A stretch of 64,000 bases of DNA, taken from assembly GCA_964503315.1 (NCBI GenBank), contig CAZCZL010000006.1:124001-188000 (forward strand), written 5' to 3'. Position 1 is the stretch's first letter. Each line of letters begins with the position of its first letter. The position numbers were made by a program, and so were the translations under genes. The stretch comes from FEB-12 sp964503315 (lineage in GTDB: Bacteria; Zixibacteria; MSB-5A5; GN15; FEB-12). The notes beneath the pieces were generated by a model. It was given only the letters and a program-made list of their open reading frames with translations. It ran no database searches and had not been told where the DNA came from. This document shows positions 7,548 to 15,476 of this stretch, piece by piece.

Positions 7548-8693
7548 CTACTTCAAATTGATTGGTCCAAGCCATGCCAACGAAATTCGTACGCTTGACT
7601 CGCCTTCTGGCCGAATATATACCACCGAGTCGAAATTCCGCGTGCGGCCATCAAACCCGAGTGCAGGGTAGAACTTGATCTGGTTCTCAATCGCCATCGC
7701 CAAAGGGTATAACCCGGATTCGGTGGCAGGAGAGACCGCCGTCCTGATGCGCCCATCATCGCCTACTCTCACTGCCAATGCTAACTCTTTCGTACGCTCG
7801 AGGCTTTTGGGCCTGAAATTGACTATGAGCGGCGTCCGGGAGACCGGCAATGGCGGAATCATGATACCCACTGTGTCAGGGACTAACCTGAGAGCCAAGC
7901 GGTCATGCAGATCAAGGCTGTCCGCACTCTTGGCTGTCCATGGTTTGGTCGGATAGTGAGAAGTCGGAATAAAGGTAGTCAGCAGGAATGACTTTCGGAT
8001 CGCCTTGCCGGCAGGAGTCTTTCCTGACCGGTAGTCGCCATACAGCGACGCAGACGCCAACTGCTGTTTGAAGCCTGGATAATTTGAGCCAACCACCTTG
8101 GCGGAGGTGCATCTCCCCCGCTGGTCGAATTTGATCGATGTCAGTACGTACGGCAATACACGCACAGAATCTGGATTTTTGAAGACGGCGTGATACCACG
8201 GGAATTTGGATATCGCAGGAAGCGTGACTCCTGCCAACTGTAAGTTCCGTTCGTAGAGCAGTGGATCGCGCACACGGCCAAGCGTGTCCAAGGGGAATTC
8301 AAGACAGACAAGACTGTCCGTAATATCGACGGATACTCTGGCAATCAATGGTGGGACGGAGTTCCGACCATTAATTTTTCCGGGCCTAAAGGTGAACCTA
8401 CTCAGATAATCGTTGAGACGCTTCTGCCACGCGACCGCGAGTAACTTGTCTGCTCGCAAGGCCGAGACTTTCCCCTGGGAATCGACTTCAAGAGTCAGTT
8501 CATACGAGGGCGAGGTGACACCCGCAAAGAGTGAATCTGCCGACAACGGCCCCGGAATAGAGAGTGGATAGGATAGCGCAACGCCCAGATCGGACTGCGC
8601 GGAGACAGTGGCCGCACCAATAACCAGCGCGATAGTCAGAAGTGATCGGACAAGCCGAATTGGGCAGTTCACGGGATCGAGTGAACCCTTCAC
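7548..8693 (-). CDS. Exported protein with three degenerate TonB-C-like units
   Basis: 381 residues from a GTG at 8693; a second GTG at 8672 is an alternative and neither has a convincing ribosome site. A hydrophobic signal (LLTIALVIGAATVSAQ) is followed by three units that each resemble the TonB C-terminal fold: LEVDSQGKV ... YLSRFTFRPGKINGRNSVPP (about 63-120); SIKFDQRGRCTSAKVV ... followed by LLTTFIP (about 186-245); LAVRVGDDGRI ... IKFYPALGFDGRTRN (about 305-365). The second and third have lost most of the motif. No TM anchor besides the signal is seen, so it is not an energy transducer in the usual sense. Family unknown. Divergent from the flippase gene. Confidence 0.65.
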   Translation of the reverse strand: MKGSLDPVNCPIRLVRSLLTIALVIGAATVSAQSDLGVALSYPLSIPGPLSADSLFAGVTSPSYELTLEVDSQGKVSALRADKLLAVAWQKRLNDYLSRFTFRPGKINGRNSVPPLIARVSVDITDSLVCLEFPLDTLGRVRDPLLYERNLQLAGVTLPAISKFPWYHAVFKNPDSVRVLPYVLTSIKFDQRGRCTSAKVVGSNYPGFKQQLASASLYGDYRSGKTPAGKAIRKSFLLTTFIPTSHYPTKPWTAKSADSLDLHDRLALRLVPDTVGIMIPPLPVSRTPLIVNFRPKSLERTKELALAVRVGDDGRIRTAVSPATESGLYPLAMAIENQIKFYPALGFDGRTRNFDSVVYIRPEGESSVRISLAWLGPINLK

Positions 8694-8761
8694 GGTTAAA
8701 CGTTGCCGTTGTTCGCCTTAAAGATTATACTCGCGGCAGACGAAATCAAAGGTTTTTCAGC

Positions 8762-10279
8762 GTGTCAATTGCCAGACAGTTCTTTAAGAATATCCTGACC
8801 TCCTGGGCGGCCTATGTCATCCGTCTGGCGCTGGGGTTTGTCTTCGTCCCCTATATCGCGACCACCTTTGGCACCGAGCGGTATGGTGTCTGGGTGATCA
8901 TCTTTCAAGCGATCAGTTACATCACCTTGTTTGATTTCGGCTTCGAACGGGCGGTGATCCGCTTCGTCGCCAGATACTGGGCGCAAGGGGATGAAGAAGC
9001 GGTCAGGCGCACCCTGTCTACTTCGCAGGGGCTCTTTCTCGTACTCGCCCCGGTCGTATTGCTGACCGTCGTCGCGGTCTCGTTGTTCCTCTTTGTCTGG
9101 CTCAAGATCAGTGACCCATCTATTATATCCGAAGCAACGGTCGCGCTGATAGTCATTGGCGTTCTGTTGGCAACCCGGTTCGCGCTGGGGGCGATCAACC
9201 ATGCCCTGGCGGGACTCCAGCGCTTCGATATTCTTAACGCGATCGATATCGGCGAAGAAATACTCCGCTTCAGCTCAATGGCGCTGCTGCTCAGCCTCGG
9301 CCACGGAATGATCGAGTTGGCTGTTGCCATACTTCTGGTGAATCTGCTTCGACTGGGGGCGGGCTGGTTCTGGTTGCGCAAGGTTGAGCCTTCGGTGAGA
9401 TGGGACCCGCGGAGATTTGACCGCGAGCGCTTCAAAGAGCTGTATCGTTACTCCAAGATGTCGTTCGGAATCACCCTGGCCTGGCTAGTGATCTTCAATT
9501 CTGATTCTATCCTGCTCGGCATGATCGCCTCTGCCAGCGCCGCGGGTATTTATGCGCCGGCCGCGCAACTGATGCTGTACATGCGGCATGTGGTGAACGC
9601 CATCGGCATCCCCCTCACACCGGCGATCTCTCACCTGGAAGCCAAGGGGCGCGACGAAGGCGTGGTGCGAACTTATCTGACCGGACTGAAGTACGTATCG
9701 TACATCTCTTTCTTCCTGTCTGTGGGTGTGATAATCTTCGCCCGACCATTCGTTTCGCTCTGGCTCCCCGCCGAATTTGCTGAAACCGGCGAAGTAATGG
9801 TGATCCTCGCAGTCGGTTCGGCGATATTTCTGCCACAGATCATCGGTAATTCGATCCTTTTTGGGATAGAGAAACATCGGTATCTCTTCTATGTGTTGGT
9901 GTGCGAAGCGGCATTGAAGATCGGCCTCTCCCTCGTGCTCATTCCAGCCTTTGGCGCCAAGGGAATGGCGGTGGCGGCGGCAGCTCCCCAGTTTATCCTT
10001 TACCTGACCCTCTACCCTCATTTCATGTCGAAAGTGCTTGGACGGTCGGTTATGGAAATATTGGGGACAGCAACTCGCCCCGCCGGTCTCGCGCTCCTGA
10101 CCACTGGCACGGTCGCCCAGACGATGCGGGCGCTGATCCCACCGACATCCTGGGGAGCATTTATTGTAGATATATTCTTAACAGGACTGATCGCATTAGC
10201 GGTTGGATGGTTCCTGGTAGTGGAACCAACCGAGCGGGGCCGACTGTATGGCGCAATCAGAAGTCGGCTTGGCCGGTGA
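8762..10279 (+). CDS. Polysaccharide flippase (Wzx/MATE-like, MOP superfamily)
   Basis: 505 residues from the GTG at 8762, which has AAAGG nine bases upstream and begins SIARQFFKNILTSWAAYV; an ATG at 8642 would overlap the divergent gene and add a charged leader. About 14 hydrophobic helices spread over the protein. The N-terminal segment (GFVFVPYIATTFGTERYGVWVI) and the LFDFGFERAVIRFVARYWAQGD stretch match oligosaccharide flippases such as Wzx/RfbX. It would move lipid-linked sugar across the inner membrane, but no glycosyltransferase is nearby, so the substrate cannot be guessed. The next gene follows after 26 bases. Confidence 0.85.
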   Translation: MSIARQFFKNILTSWAAYVIRLALGFVFVPYIATTFGTERYGVWVIIFQAISYITLFDFGFERAVIRFVARYWAQGDEEAVRRTLSTSQGLFLVLAPVVLLTVVAVSLFLFVWLKISDPSIISEATVALIVIGVLLATRFALGAINHALAGLQRFDILNAIDIGEEILRFSSMALLLSLGHGMIELAVAILLVNLLRLGAGWFWLRKVEPSVRWDPRRFDRERFKELYRYSKMSFGITLAWLVIFNSDSILLGMIASASAAGIYAPAAQLMLYMRHVVNAIGIPLTPAISHLEAKGRDEGVVRTYLTGLKYVSYISFFLSVGVIIFARPFVSLWLPAEFAETGEVMVILAVGSAIFLPQIIGNSILFGIEKHRYLFYVLVCEAALKIGLSLVLIPAFGAKGMAVAAAAPQFILYLTLYPHFMSKVLGRSVMEILGTATRPAGLALLTTGTVAQTMRALIPPTSWGAFIVDIFLTGLIALAVGWFLVVEPTERGRLYGAIRSRLGR

Positions 10280-10305
10280 ATTTGGCATTCTGAAGGAGAA
10301 AGTAG

Positions 10306-10710
10306 ATGTCTGAACGAAATAAACAGGTGGTAAGAGAATACGTGGAAGCATTCAACCGCCGAGATCTGGATGCGGTCTGCACGACTTTTTGGCCCGATGC
10401 TTCGGTCTATGGTGTAATCGGCAACGGCGCGCTTGAGACAACTCGCGCGATCTGGAAAGAATTGATGGACGCCAACGATATGCGATTGACCATCGATTCG
10501 ATGGTGGCCGAAGGAGATACGGTTGCGGTGAAGTTCATTGAACATGGCAAGTCGGTCGGCTCTTTTCGAGGACTTCCGGTTACCGGCAAGACGTATGAGA
10601 TCACCGCAATGGAGTGGTTTGAGTTCGAGAATGGGAAGATCAAGCGACGTTGGGCGGTGAGAGATGCGCTGACCATTGCAAAGCAACTAGGTCTACCCAT
10701 CCCCGCCTGA
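10306..10710 (+). CDS. SnoaL/NTF2-like small protein
   Basis: 134 residues. The N-terminal helix (NKQVVREYVEAFNRRDLDAVCTTF) followed by WPDASVYGV, later VAVKFIEHGKSVGSFRGLPVTGKTYEI and the C-terminal FEFENGKIKRRWAVRDALTIAKQLG is the standard pattern of SnoaL-like ester cyclase/NTF2-fold proteins. The family is catalytically diverse, so no substrate can be named. AAGGAGAAAGTAG supplies the ribosome site. It ends 31 bases before a strong bidirectional terminator and probably shares a transcript with the flippase. Confidence 0.85.
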   Translation: MSERNKQVVREYVEAFNRRDLDAVCTTFWPDASVYGVIGNGALETTRAIWKELMDANDMRLTIDSMVAEGDTVAVKFIEHGKSVGSFRGLPVTGKTYEITAMEWFEFENGKIKRRWAVRDALTIAKQLGLPIPA

Positions 10711-10741
10711 AACTTTTCGACTGCCGCAGGACCCAATAAGA

Positions 10742-10774
10742 AACCGCCGGTTTAGCACCGGCGGTTCTGTTTCG
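10742..10774. terminator. Bidirectional intrinsic terminator
   Basis: A perfect 10-bp stem (10742-10751 with 10757-10766) and 5-base loop is followed by CTGTTTCGTCT on plus and by TTCTTATT on minus. It separates the SnoaL-like gene (stop 10710) and the convergent E1 gene (stop 10818). Confidence 0.88.
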
Positions 10775-10817
10775 TCTATCGAGTCGGGCAGAAGAAGACG
10801 TCTGCCGCACACATTCT

Positions 10818-13112
10818 CTAGTAGTTATCGTGCAGCTCTTCGATAGCCGCCACGATCTTCTCGACATTCGGCAAGCAAGCGTTGTCACCATCGACGCCGT
10901 ACGCAACGCGGGCATCGATAGCCGTCAGCAACTTGACCGGCGCCTCCAGCGAGAAGAGTCCCTCGCCCTGAGTGATGACGGCTGAAATGGTAGCCGCGGC
11001 GCCGCCATGGAAGCGGTCCTCGGTCACCACGAGCACTTTACCACACTCTTTGGCGGTCTTGATGATCGCTTCTTCATCCATCGGTTTCACTGTTCGGAGA
11101 TCGACCAGGCGGACATGGACACCCTTTTCACGAAGGATCTCAGCGGCCTTGCGACACATCTGGAACGTGGCGCCATACGTGATGATACCGATATCGGTGG
11201 CATCTTCGTAGTAGGTCTTCGCCACGCCAAACGGGATCAGTTCATCAATACCCGGAAGATTGCTCTCCATCGGGACGCCTTCCCAATCGCGACGATTATA
11301 GAGCGCCACAGATTCGCAGAAGAGCACCGGGGCATCGGTCGCCCAGGCCGTCTTTAGGAGACCGGCAGCATCGTACGCGTTCGACGGCACCGCGATAAGC
11401 AGGCCGGGGATATTCATCCAGGTGCCCAGATTACCTTCGGAGTGCCAGTGCGCGCCTGCGCCCTGTTTGTAACCGCCATAGGTCGTACGAATGACCATCG
11501 GCATGCTATACAGACCACCCGACCGCTGATAAGTCGTGGCGATCTTATCTTTCAGCATCTGGTAGGCTGGAGACATGTAGTCCAGGAACTGGATCTCAGG
11601 CATCGGACGACGCCCCTGATAGCAGTGCCCGGCGGCACGACCGAGAATACCGACCTCGTCGAGCGGCGAGTTGAAACAGCGGTCGTTGCCAAACTCACGT
11701 TGCAGATTCTTGGAGACAAGGAATACGCCGCCTTTACCTTTCAGCTTCGCCTGCTTTTCTTTCTCTTCGATCATGTGACCGGAGAAATCAGCGACATCCT
11801 CACCGAACATCAAAACGTCGGTGGTCAATGTGAAGATATCGAACAGGGTGTAGTTGATGGCGAACCGCATGGTCATCGGGCCGACATTCTCCGGGAGTTC
11901 CGGAGTCGTGAAGTATCCCTTCTCGTGATACTCTTTGAATTTGGCAGCGCGATCGTACTTGGCGCCATCGCGATACTTCTTCCAGGTCGCTTTGGCGGCA
12001 TCAAAGTCATAGTTATGCACCAAGCCAGAGATGAACTCCTGGGTCTTTGGTACAAAGGTCGAGACAGCCTTGGCCGAAGCCTCAGAAATCTCGCGATCTA
12101 ACTCATCCCAGATCTCGCCGATCTCTTTCGGTGAGATGATGCCATCCTCGATCAGCGTATTGCAGGTCTTGAGAATGCAATCATTGTAGGTGTGCCAATC
12201 CTGTTCGACCGGATCCATGTAGAACGACTGGTCATCGGAGCCGGAGTGCGAACCTTCGCGGGTGACGCGGATATTCATCAGCACCGGGCCTTTGGTCCGA
12301 GCGTACTCAGCGGCTTCGGCAGCACCGGCGAGGGCAGACTTGATGTCAGTGCCATCGACATGCATGATCTTCAAACCAAAACGCTGGAAACCTTCGTACG
12401 GGGTGGTCGGGTCACCCTCGGGGAACTGCTCTTCGACAGAGACCGATATCGCCCAGCCGCAGTTGTAGATGCCGTAAATGATGTTCGATTTGTAGAAAAC
12501 CGAGTAGAAAACCGCGCGCCCAAATTCGGCTTCAGAGGTTGAGCCTTCACCGATGCAGCAAAGTGTGACGGCATCTTTCGGGTAGGCACCACCCGGAATC
12601 GGGGCGTACTGGGTGATCGGGGTCGGGTTCTTTATGGCATCGGCTAGACCGGCGGCTTCGATCGCGTGCGAGCCGGTAGGTGACGCCTGCGGGAGAATTG
12701 CCATATCCGGATAGCCGGGGTGCGCGGGGATCTGTTGCCCTTTGTTGCGGGCGCGGGAATCACCGATCGCTTCGAGCATCTTGTCCCACAAGGTCGAGCC
12801 GCGATGGATATCAAATGCCTTGTTACGGTAGTAGCCGAGGAACGGGTCATTGAGTCGGAGATTGGAGGCAAAGGCAACATCCATCAATTCCTTGCCACCG
12901 CATCCGATGAAGAAGCGGTTGTACCCTTTGCGCAAGAGCAGCTTCTCTTCGCGCTCGACACGGCGAGCGGTCAGCATGGAGCGAAGCATATGCTTCAACT
13001 CGGCCGGGGTCTTCCCGGAATACGCTTCCAACGGTTCATTGTCGCGGTGCTTCTTGGAGGGCACCTTACCGTCGTAATTTTTGATCTTGTCTATCAGCGC
13101 AAGAACTTCCAA
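10818..13112 (-). CDS. 2-oxoacid dehydrogenase E1, fused alpha and beta subunits (TPP-dependent)
   Basis: 764 residues. The first ~390 form an E1-alpha-type domain with a thiamine-diphosphate motif around IGEGSTSEAEFGRAVFYSVF...YNCG and substrate-loop residues such as GSHAIEAAGLADAI. The rest is E1-beta/transketolase pyrimidine-binding (MRFAINYTLFDIFTLTTDVLMFGEDVADFSGH) plus the C-terminal transketolase domain (GVHVRLVDLRTVKPMDEEAIIKTAKECGKVLVVTEDRF). Such fusions occur in the branched-chain/pyruvate dehydrogenase group of Bacteroidetes and relatives. Substrate cannot be fixed; no E2/E3 genes are in the window. Start is TTG at 13112, supported by a near-perfect AAGGAGG seven bases upstream. 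Bounded downstream by a strong terminator. Confidence 0.88.
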   Translation of the reverse strand: MEVLALIDKIKNYDGKVPSKKHRDNEPLEAYSGKTPAELKHMLRSMLTARRVEREEKLLLRKGYNRFFIGCGGKELMDVAFASNLRLNDPFLGYYRNKAFDIHRGSTLWDKMLEAIGDSRARNKGQQIPAHPGYPDMAILPQASPTGSHAIEAAGLADAIKNPTPITQYAPIPGGAYPKDAVTLCCIGEGSTSEAEFGRAVFYSVFYKSNIIYGIYNCGWAISVSVEEQFPEGDPTTPYEGFQRFGLKIMHVDGTDIKSALAGAAEAAEYARTKGPVLMNIRVTREGSHSGSDDQSFYMDPVEQDWHTYNDCILKTCNTLIEDGIISPKEIGEIWDELDREISEASAKAVSTFVPKTQEFISGLVHNYDFDAAKATWKKYRDGAKYDRAAKFKEYHEKGYFTTPELPENVGPMTMRFAINYTLFDIFTLTTDVLMFGEDVADFSGHMIEEKEKQAKLKGKGGVFLVSKNLQREFGNDRCFNSPLDEVGILGRAAGHCYQGRRPMPEIQFLDYMSPAYQMLKDKIATTYQRSGGLYSMPMVIRTTYGGYKQGAGAHWHSEGNLGTWMNIPGLLIAVPSNAYDAAGLLKTAWATDAPVLFCESVALYNRRDWEGVPMESNLPGIDELIPFGVAKTYYEDATDIGIITYGATFQMCRKAAEILREKGVHVRLVDLRTVKPMDEEAIIKTAKECGKVLVVTEDRFHGGAAATISAVITQGEGLFSLEAPVKLLTAIDARVAYGVDGDNACLPNVEKIVAAIEELHDNY

Positions 13113-13415
13113 CTGAAAACCTCCTTAAAGGTCTGGTCTTACTTTCGCATCAGGCGCAAATGGGATTGGTAGACCTCTGATGTAAATGTTCGGAGGAACC
13201 TGACCCGCAAACTTCCGCCAAGATATAGTACATCCGTTTCAAAACGCAAACTCATTTTTCGGCGCTAAGTTCCTCTTTTTTTAGGGAGTTAGCGTTTTTT
13301 TTACAATGTGCCGTTTGTCACATGCTGGATGCCGCTTTTTTCCTTTCCCCCGGTCCGGCGAGAACGTAGATTCCCGCTTAGCAGACAATTAGTTAGCCGA
13401 AAGGAACGGACGTCC
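13113..13415. other. 303-base gap between divergent genes
   Basis: Holds the E1 ribosome site (AAGGAGG near 13120-13126), a weak minus-strand promoter candidate (-35 at 13244-13249, -10 TATATC at 13222-13227), an overlapping plus-strand candidate (-35 cTGACC at 13200-13205, -10 TATAGT at 13224-13229), and a strong plus-strand terminator at 13263-13302 described separately. The final ~110 bases lead to the S9 peptidase and show only its ribosome site (AAAGGA near 13400). Confidence 0.5.
13263..13302 (+). terminator. Intrinsic terminator/attenuator upstream of the S9 peptidase
   Basis: A 12-base stem with one mismatch (13263-13274 with 13283-13294) has a loop of T bases and is followed by eight T residues (13295-13302). 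No plus-strand gene lies upstream of it in the 2.5 kb back to 10774, so it ends either a small RNA or the 5' leader of the S9 peptidase gene that starts 114 bases later. Confidence 0.75.
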
Positions 13416-15428
13416 ATGAAACGTCGCCCCGCAGCAATACGTCGCTCCATCACCGCCGACGATCTCTTCAAACTCAAAGTGCTCACTGGACTCTCCATCG
13501 CGCCTGACGAAAAGAAGGTCGCCTATACAGTTGAACAGGTGGACTTTGACGCAAACAAGTATTTCACCAATATCCACATGCTGGATCTGGCGACGGGCAG
13601 GTCCGACCAGTTTACCCATGGACAAAACGGCGATGGCCGGCCCGTTTGGTCCAAAGACTCTCAGCGCATTGCTTTTACCTCGTCACGAGACAAAAAATCC
13701 GGCATTTACGTGATGCCTTCCTCCGGGGGCGCGGAGAAAAAAGTGTTCGAAGCCGAAGCGATGATCGGTGACCTGGTATGGCACCCAGATGGAAAACATA
13801 TTCTCCTCTGCCTGCGTTACAAGGACTCGCATTTCATCACTGATGAGAAGAAGAAAAATGAACCGCCGGTCTATCGCCATATCACGCGACTGTTTTACCG
13901 GCTGGACGGTCTCGGATTCCTGCCGCAGGACCCGTGGCAGATCTACGCGCTGAATGTCGAGACAGGATTGCTACGCAAACTCACTTCTGGCAAGCGGGAT
14001 AATCACTCTCCTGCCCTCTCCCCTGACGGCCAAACCGTCGCCTTTGTCTCCAACCGTGCGAAAGACCCGGATATTGACAGCCTTCGAGATGATATCTATC
14101 TCATTCCGTTCAAAGGCGGCAAAGAGAAACTGCTGGCGACTCCAGCTGGTCCTAAGGCCGGACTGACCTTCTCCCCGAACGGAAAGCTGATCGGGTATAT
14201 CGGACACGCCAACCCGAACGACGCATGGGGGGTGACGAACCACCACGTCTGGGTGGTCGGTGTGAACGGTGCTCCGAAAGCGCGCGATCTGATGCCCAAG
14301 TTCGATCGCATGGCGTATGACCAGTCGATCGCGGACATGGAAGATGTGCATGGTGGGGCACAGCTCTACTGGTCGGGCGACGGAAAACGACTCTTCTTCC
14401 TCTCCTCCGACACCGGCGCGACCAATATCTACTATGTGCCATTGTCCGGCGGCAAACCGACGCGCATTTTCAAGGGGAAGTGCCATGTGAAATCGCTTTC
14501 AATTAATGGTTCGGGAAAGATTGTCGCATTCACCTACGCTGATTTGGAGAATCCGGGTGAGCTAATGACGTGCGCGACCCAGTATGGCGGCGAAGCCAGA
14601 GCAAAAAAGTATACTGACTTAAATCCGCAGTTGCGGACCACTATTCGACTTGGGCACTCGCGGGACGTGATGTTCAAGTCTTTCGACGGAACCGAGGTCC
14701 AGGGCTTCCTAGTGACGCCTCCCGGATTCAAATCGACCCGTAAGTATCCGGCGATCCTCGAGATCCATGGTGGCCCGCGCACGCAGTACGCGTATACGTT
14801 TTTCCACGAGATGCAGCTATTGGCAGCCAATGGCTATGTCGTTTTCTACACCAATCCTCGCGGTGGTTCCGGCCGGGGTGAGACCTGGGCGGATGCTATT
14901 GCCGGTGGATGGGGCGACCTTGACTACAAAGATTGTATGGCTGCCGCGGACTACATGGAGAAATTGAAGTTCGTCGACAAAAAGCGGATCGGCGTGACCG
15001 GCGGCTCGTATGGCGGCTGGATGACCAACTGGATTATCGGGCATACACACCGGTTCAAAGCCGCAGTAACCCAGCGCTCGGTGACCGACTTGATCGCAAT
15101 GACGGGATCATCGGATATCGGCTACGCCCTCAACCGGGAATTTAATGGCTATCCGTGGACGAATTTTGAAAATTATCGCAATTGTTCGCCGATGTACTTC
15201 CTCGAAAAGGCCAGGACGCCCGTATTAATACTGCATAATGAACGCGACCTGCGGTGCCATATTGAGCAGGCCGAACAGATGTTTGTTAAGCTGAAGGTGC
15301 TCGGGAAGACCGTGGAATTCGTCCGCTTCCCGGACGAGCCGCACGGGCTGTCGCGGCATGGCCGTCCGGATCGTCGCAAGGCCAGACTCGAGTGGATTCT
15401 GAAATGGTTCAACCGCTACCTGCGCTAA
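13416..15428 (+). CDS. S9-family serine peptidase (prolyl oligopeptidase/acylaminoacyl peptidase type)
   Basis: 670 residues from the ATG at 13416, which has AAAGGA ten bases upstream; an ATG 108 bases earlier would place the terminator's downstream region inside the gene. An N-terminal seven-bladed beta-propeller (about 20-410, with repeats such as PVWSKDSQRIAFTS, SPALSPDGQTVAFVS, GLTFSPNGKLIGYI) precedes an alpha/beta-hydrolase domain (about 420-670). The nucleophile Ser531 lies in GGSYGG, with Asp611 (NERD) and His643 (EPHG) completing the triad. An oxyanion-type motif HGGPRTQ is at about 455. No signal peptide, so probably cytoplasmic peptide turnover. Closest to acylaminoacyl-peptidase/dipeptidyl-peptidase-like S9C enzymes. 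Confidence 0.92.
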   Translation: MKRRPAAIRRSITADDLFKLKVLTGLSIAPDEKKVAYTVEQVDFDANKYFTNIHMLDLATGRSDQFTHGQNGDGRPVWSKDSQRIAFTSSRDKKSGIYVMPSSGGAEKKVFEAEAMIGDLVWHPDGKHILLCLRYKDSHFITDEKKKNEPPVYRHITRLFYRLDGLGFLPQDPWQIYALNVETGLLRKLTSGKRDNHSPALSPDGQTVAFVSNRAKDPDIDSLRDDIYLIPFKGGKEKLLATPAGPKAGLTFSPNGKLIGYIGHANPNDAWGVTNHHVWVVGVNGAPKARDLMPKFDRMAYDQSIADMEDVHGGAQLYWSGDGKRLFFLSSDTGATNIYYVPLSGGKPTRIFKGKCHVKSLSINGSGKIVAFTYADLENPGELMTCATQYGGEARAKKYTDLNPQLRTTIRLGHSRDVMFKSFDGTEVQGFLVTPPGFKSTRKYPAILEIHGGPRTQYAYTFFHEMQLLAANGYVVFYTNPRGGSGRGETWADAIAGGWGDLDYKDCMAAADYMEKLKFVDKKRIGVTGGSYGGWMTNWIIGHTHRFKAAVTQRSVTDLIAMTGSSDIGYALNREFNGYPWTNFENYRNCSPMYFLEKARTPVLILHNERDLRCHIEQAEQMFVKLKVLGKTVEFVRFPDEPHGLSRHGRPDRRKARLEWILKWFNRYLR

Positions 15429-15476
15429 GGCGCAGGTAGACGGCATGTGACATAGCTCGGGGGAGATGGGAGGCGT

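Noticed and set aside
8642..8761. Upstream extension of the flippase gene to an ATG at 8642
   Set aside because: It would overlap the divergent gene and add a charged leader; the GTG at 8762 has a good ribosome site and starts at the expected family N-terminus.
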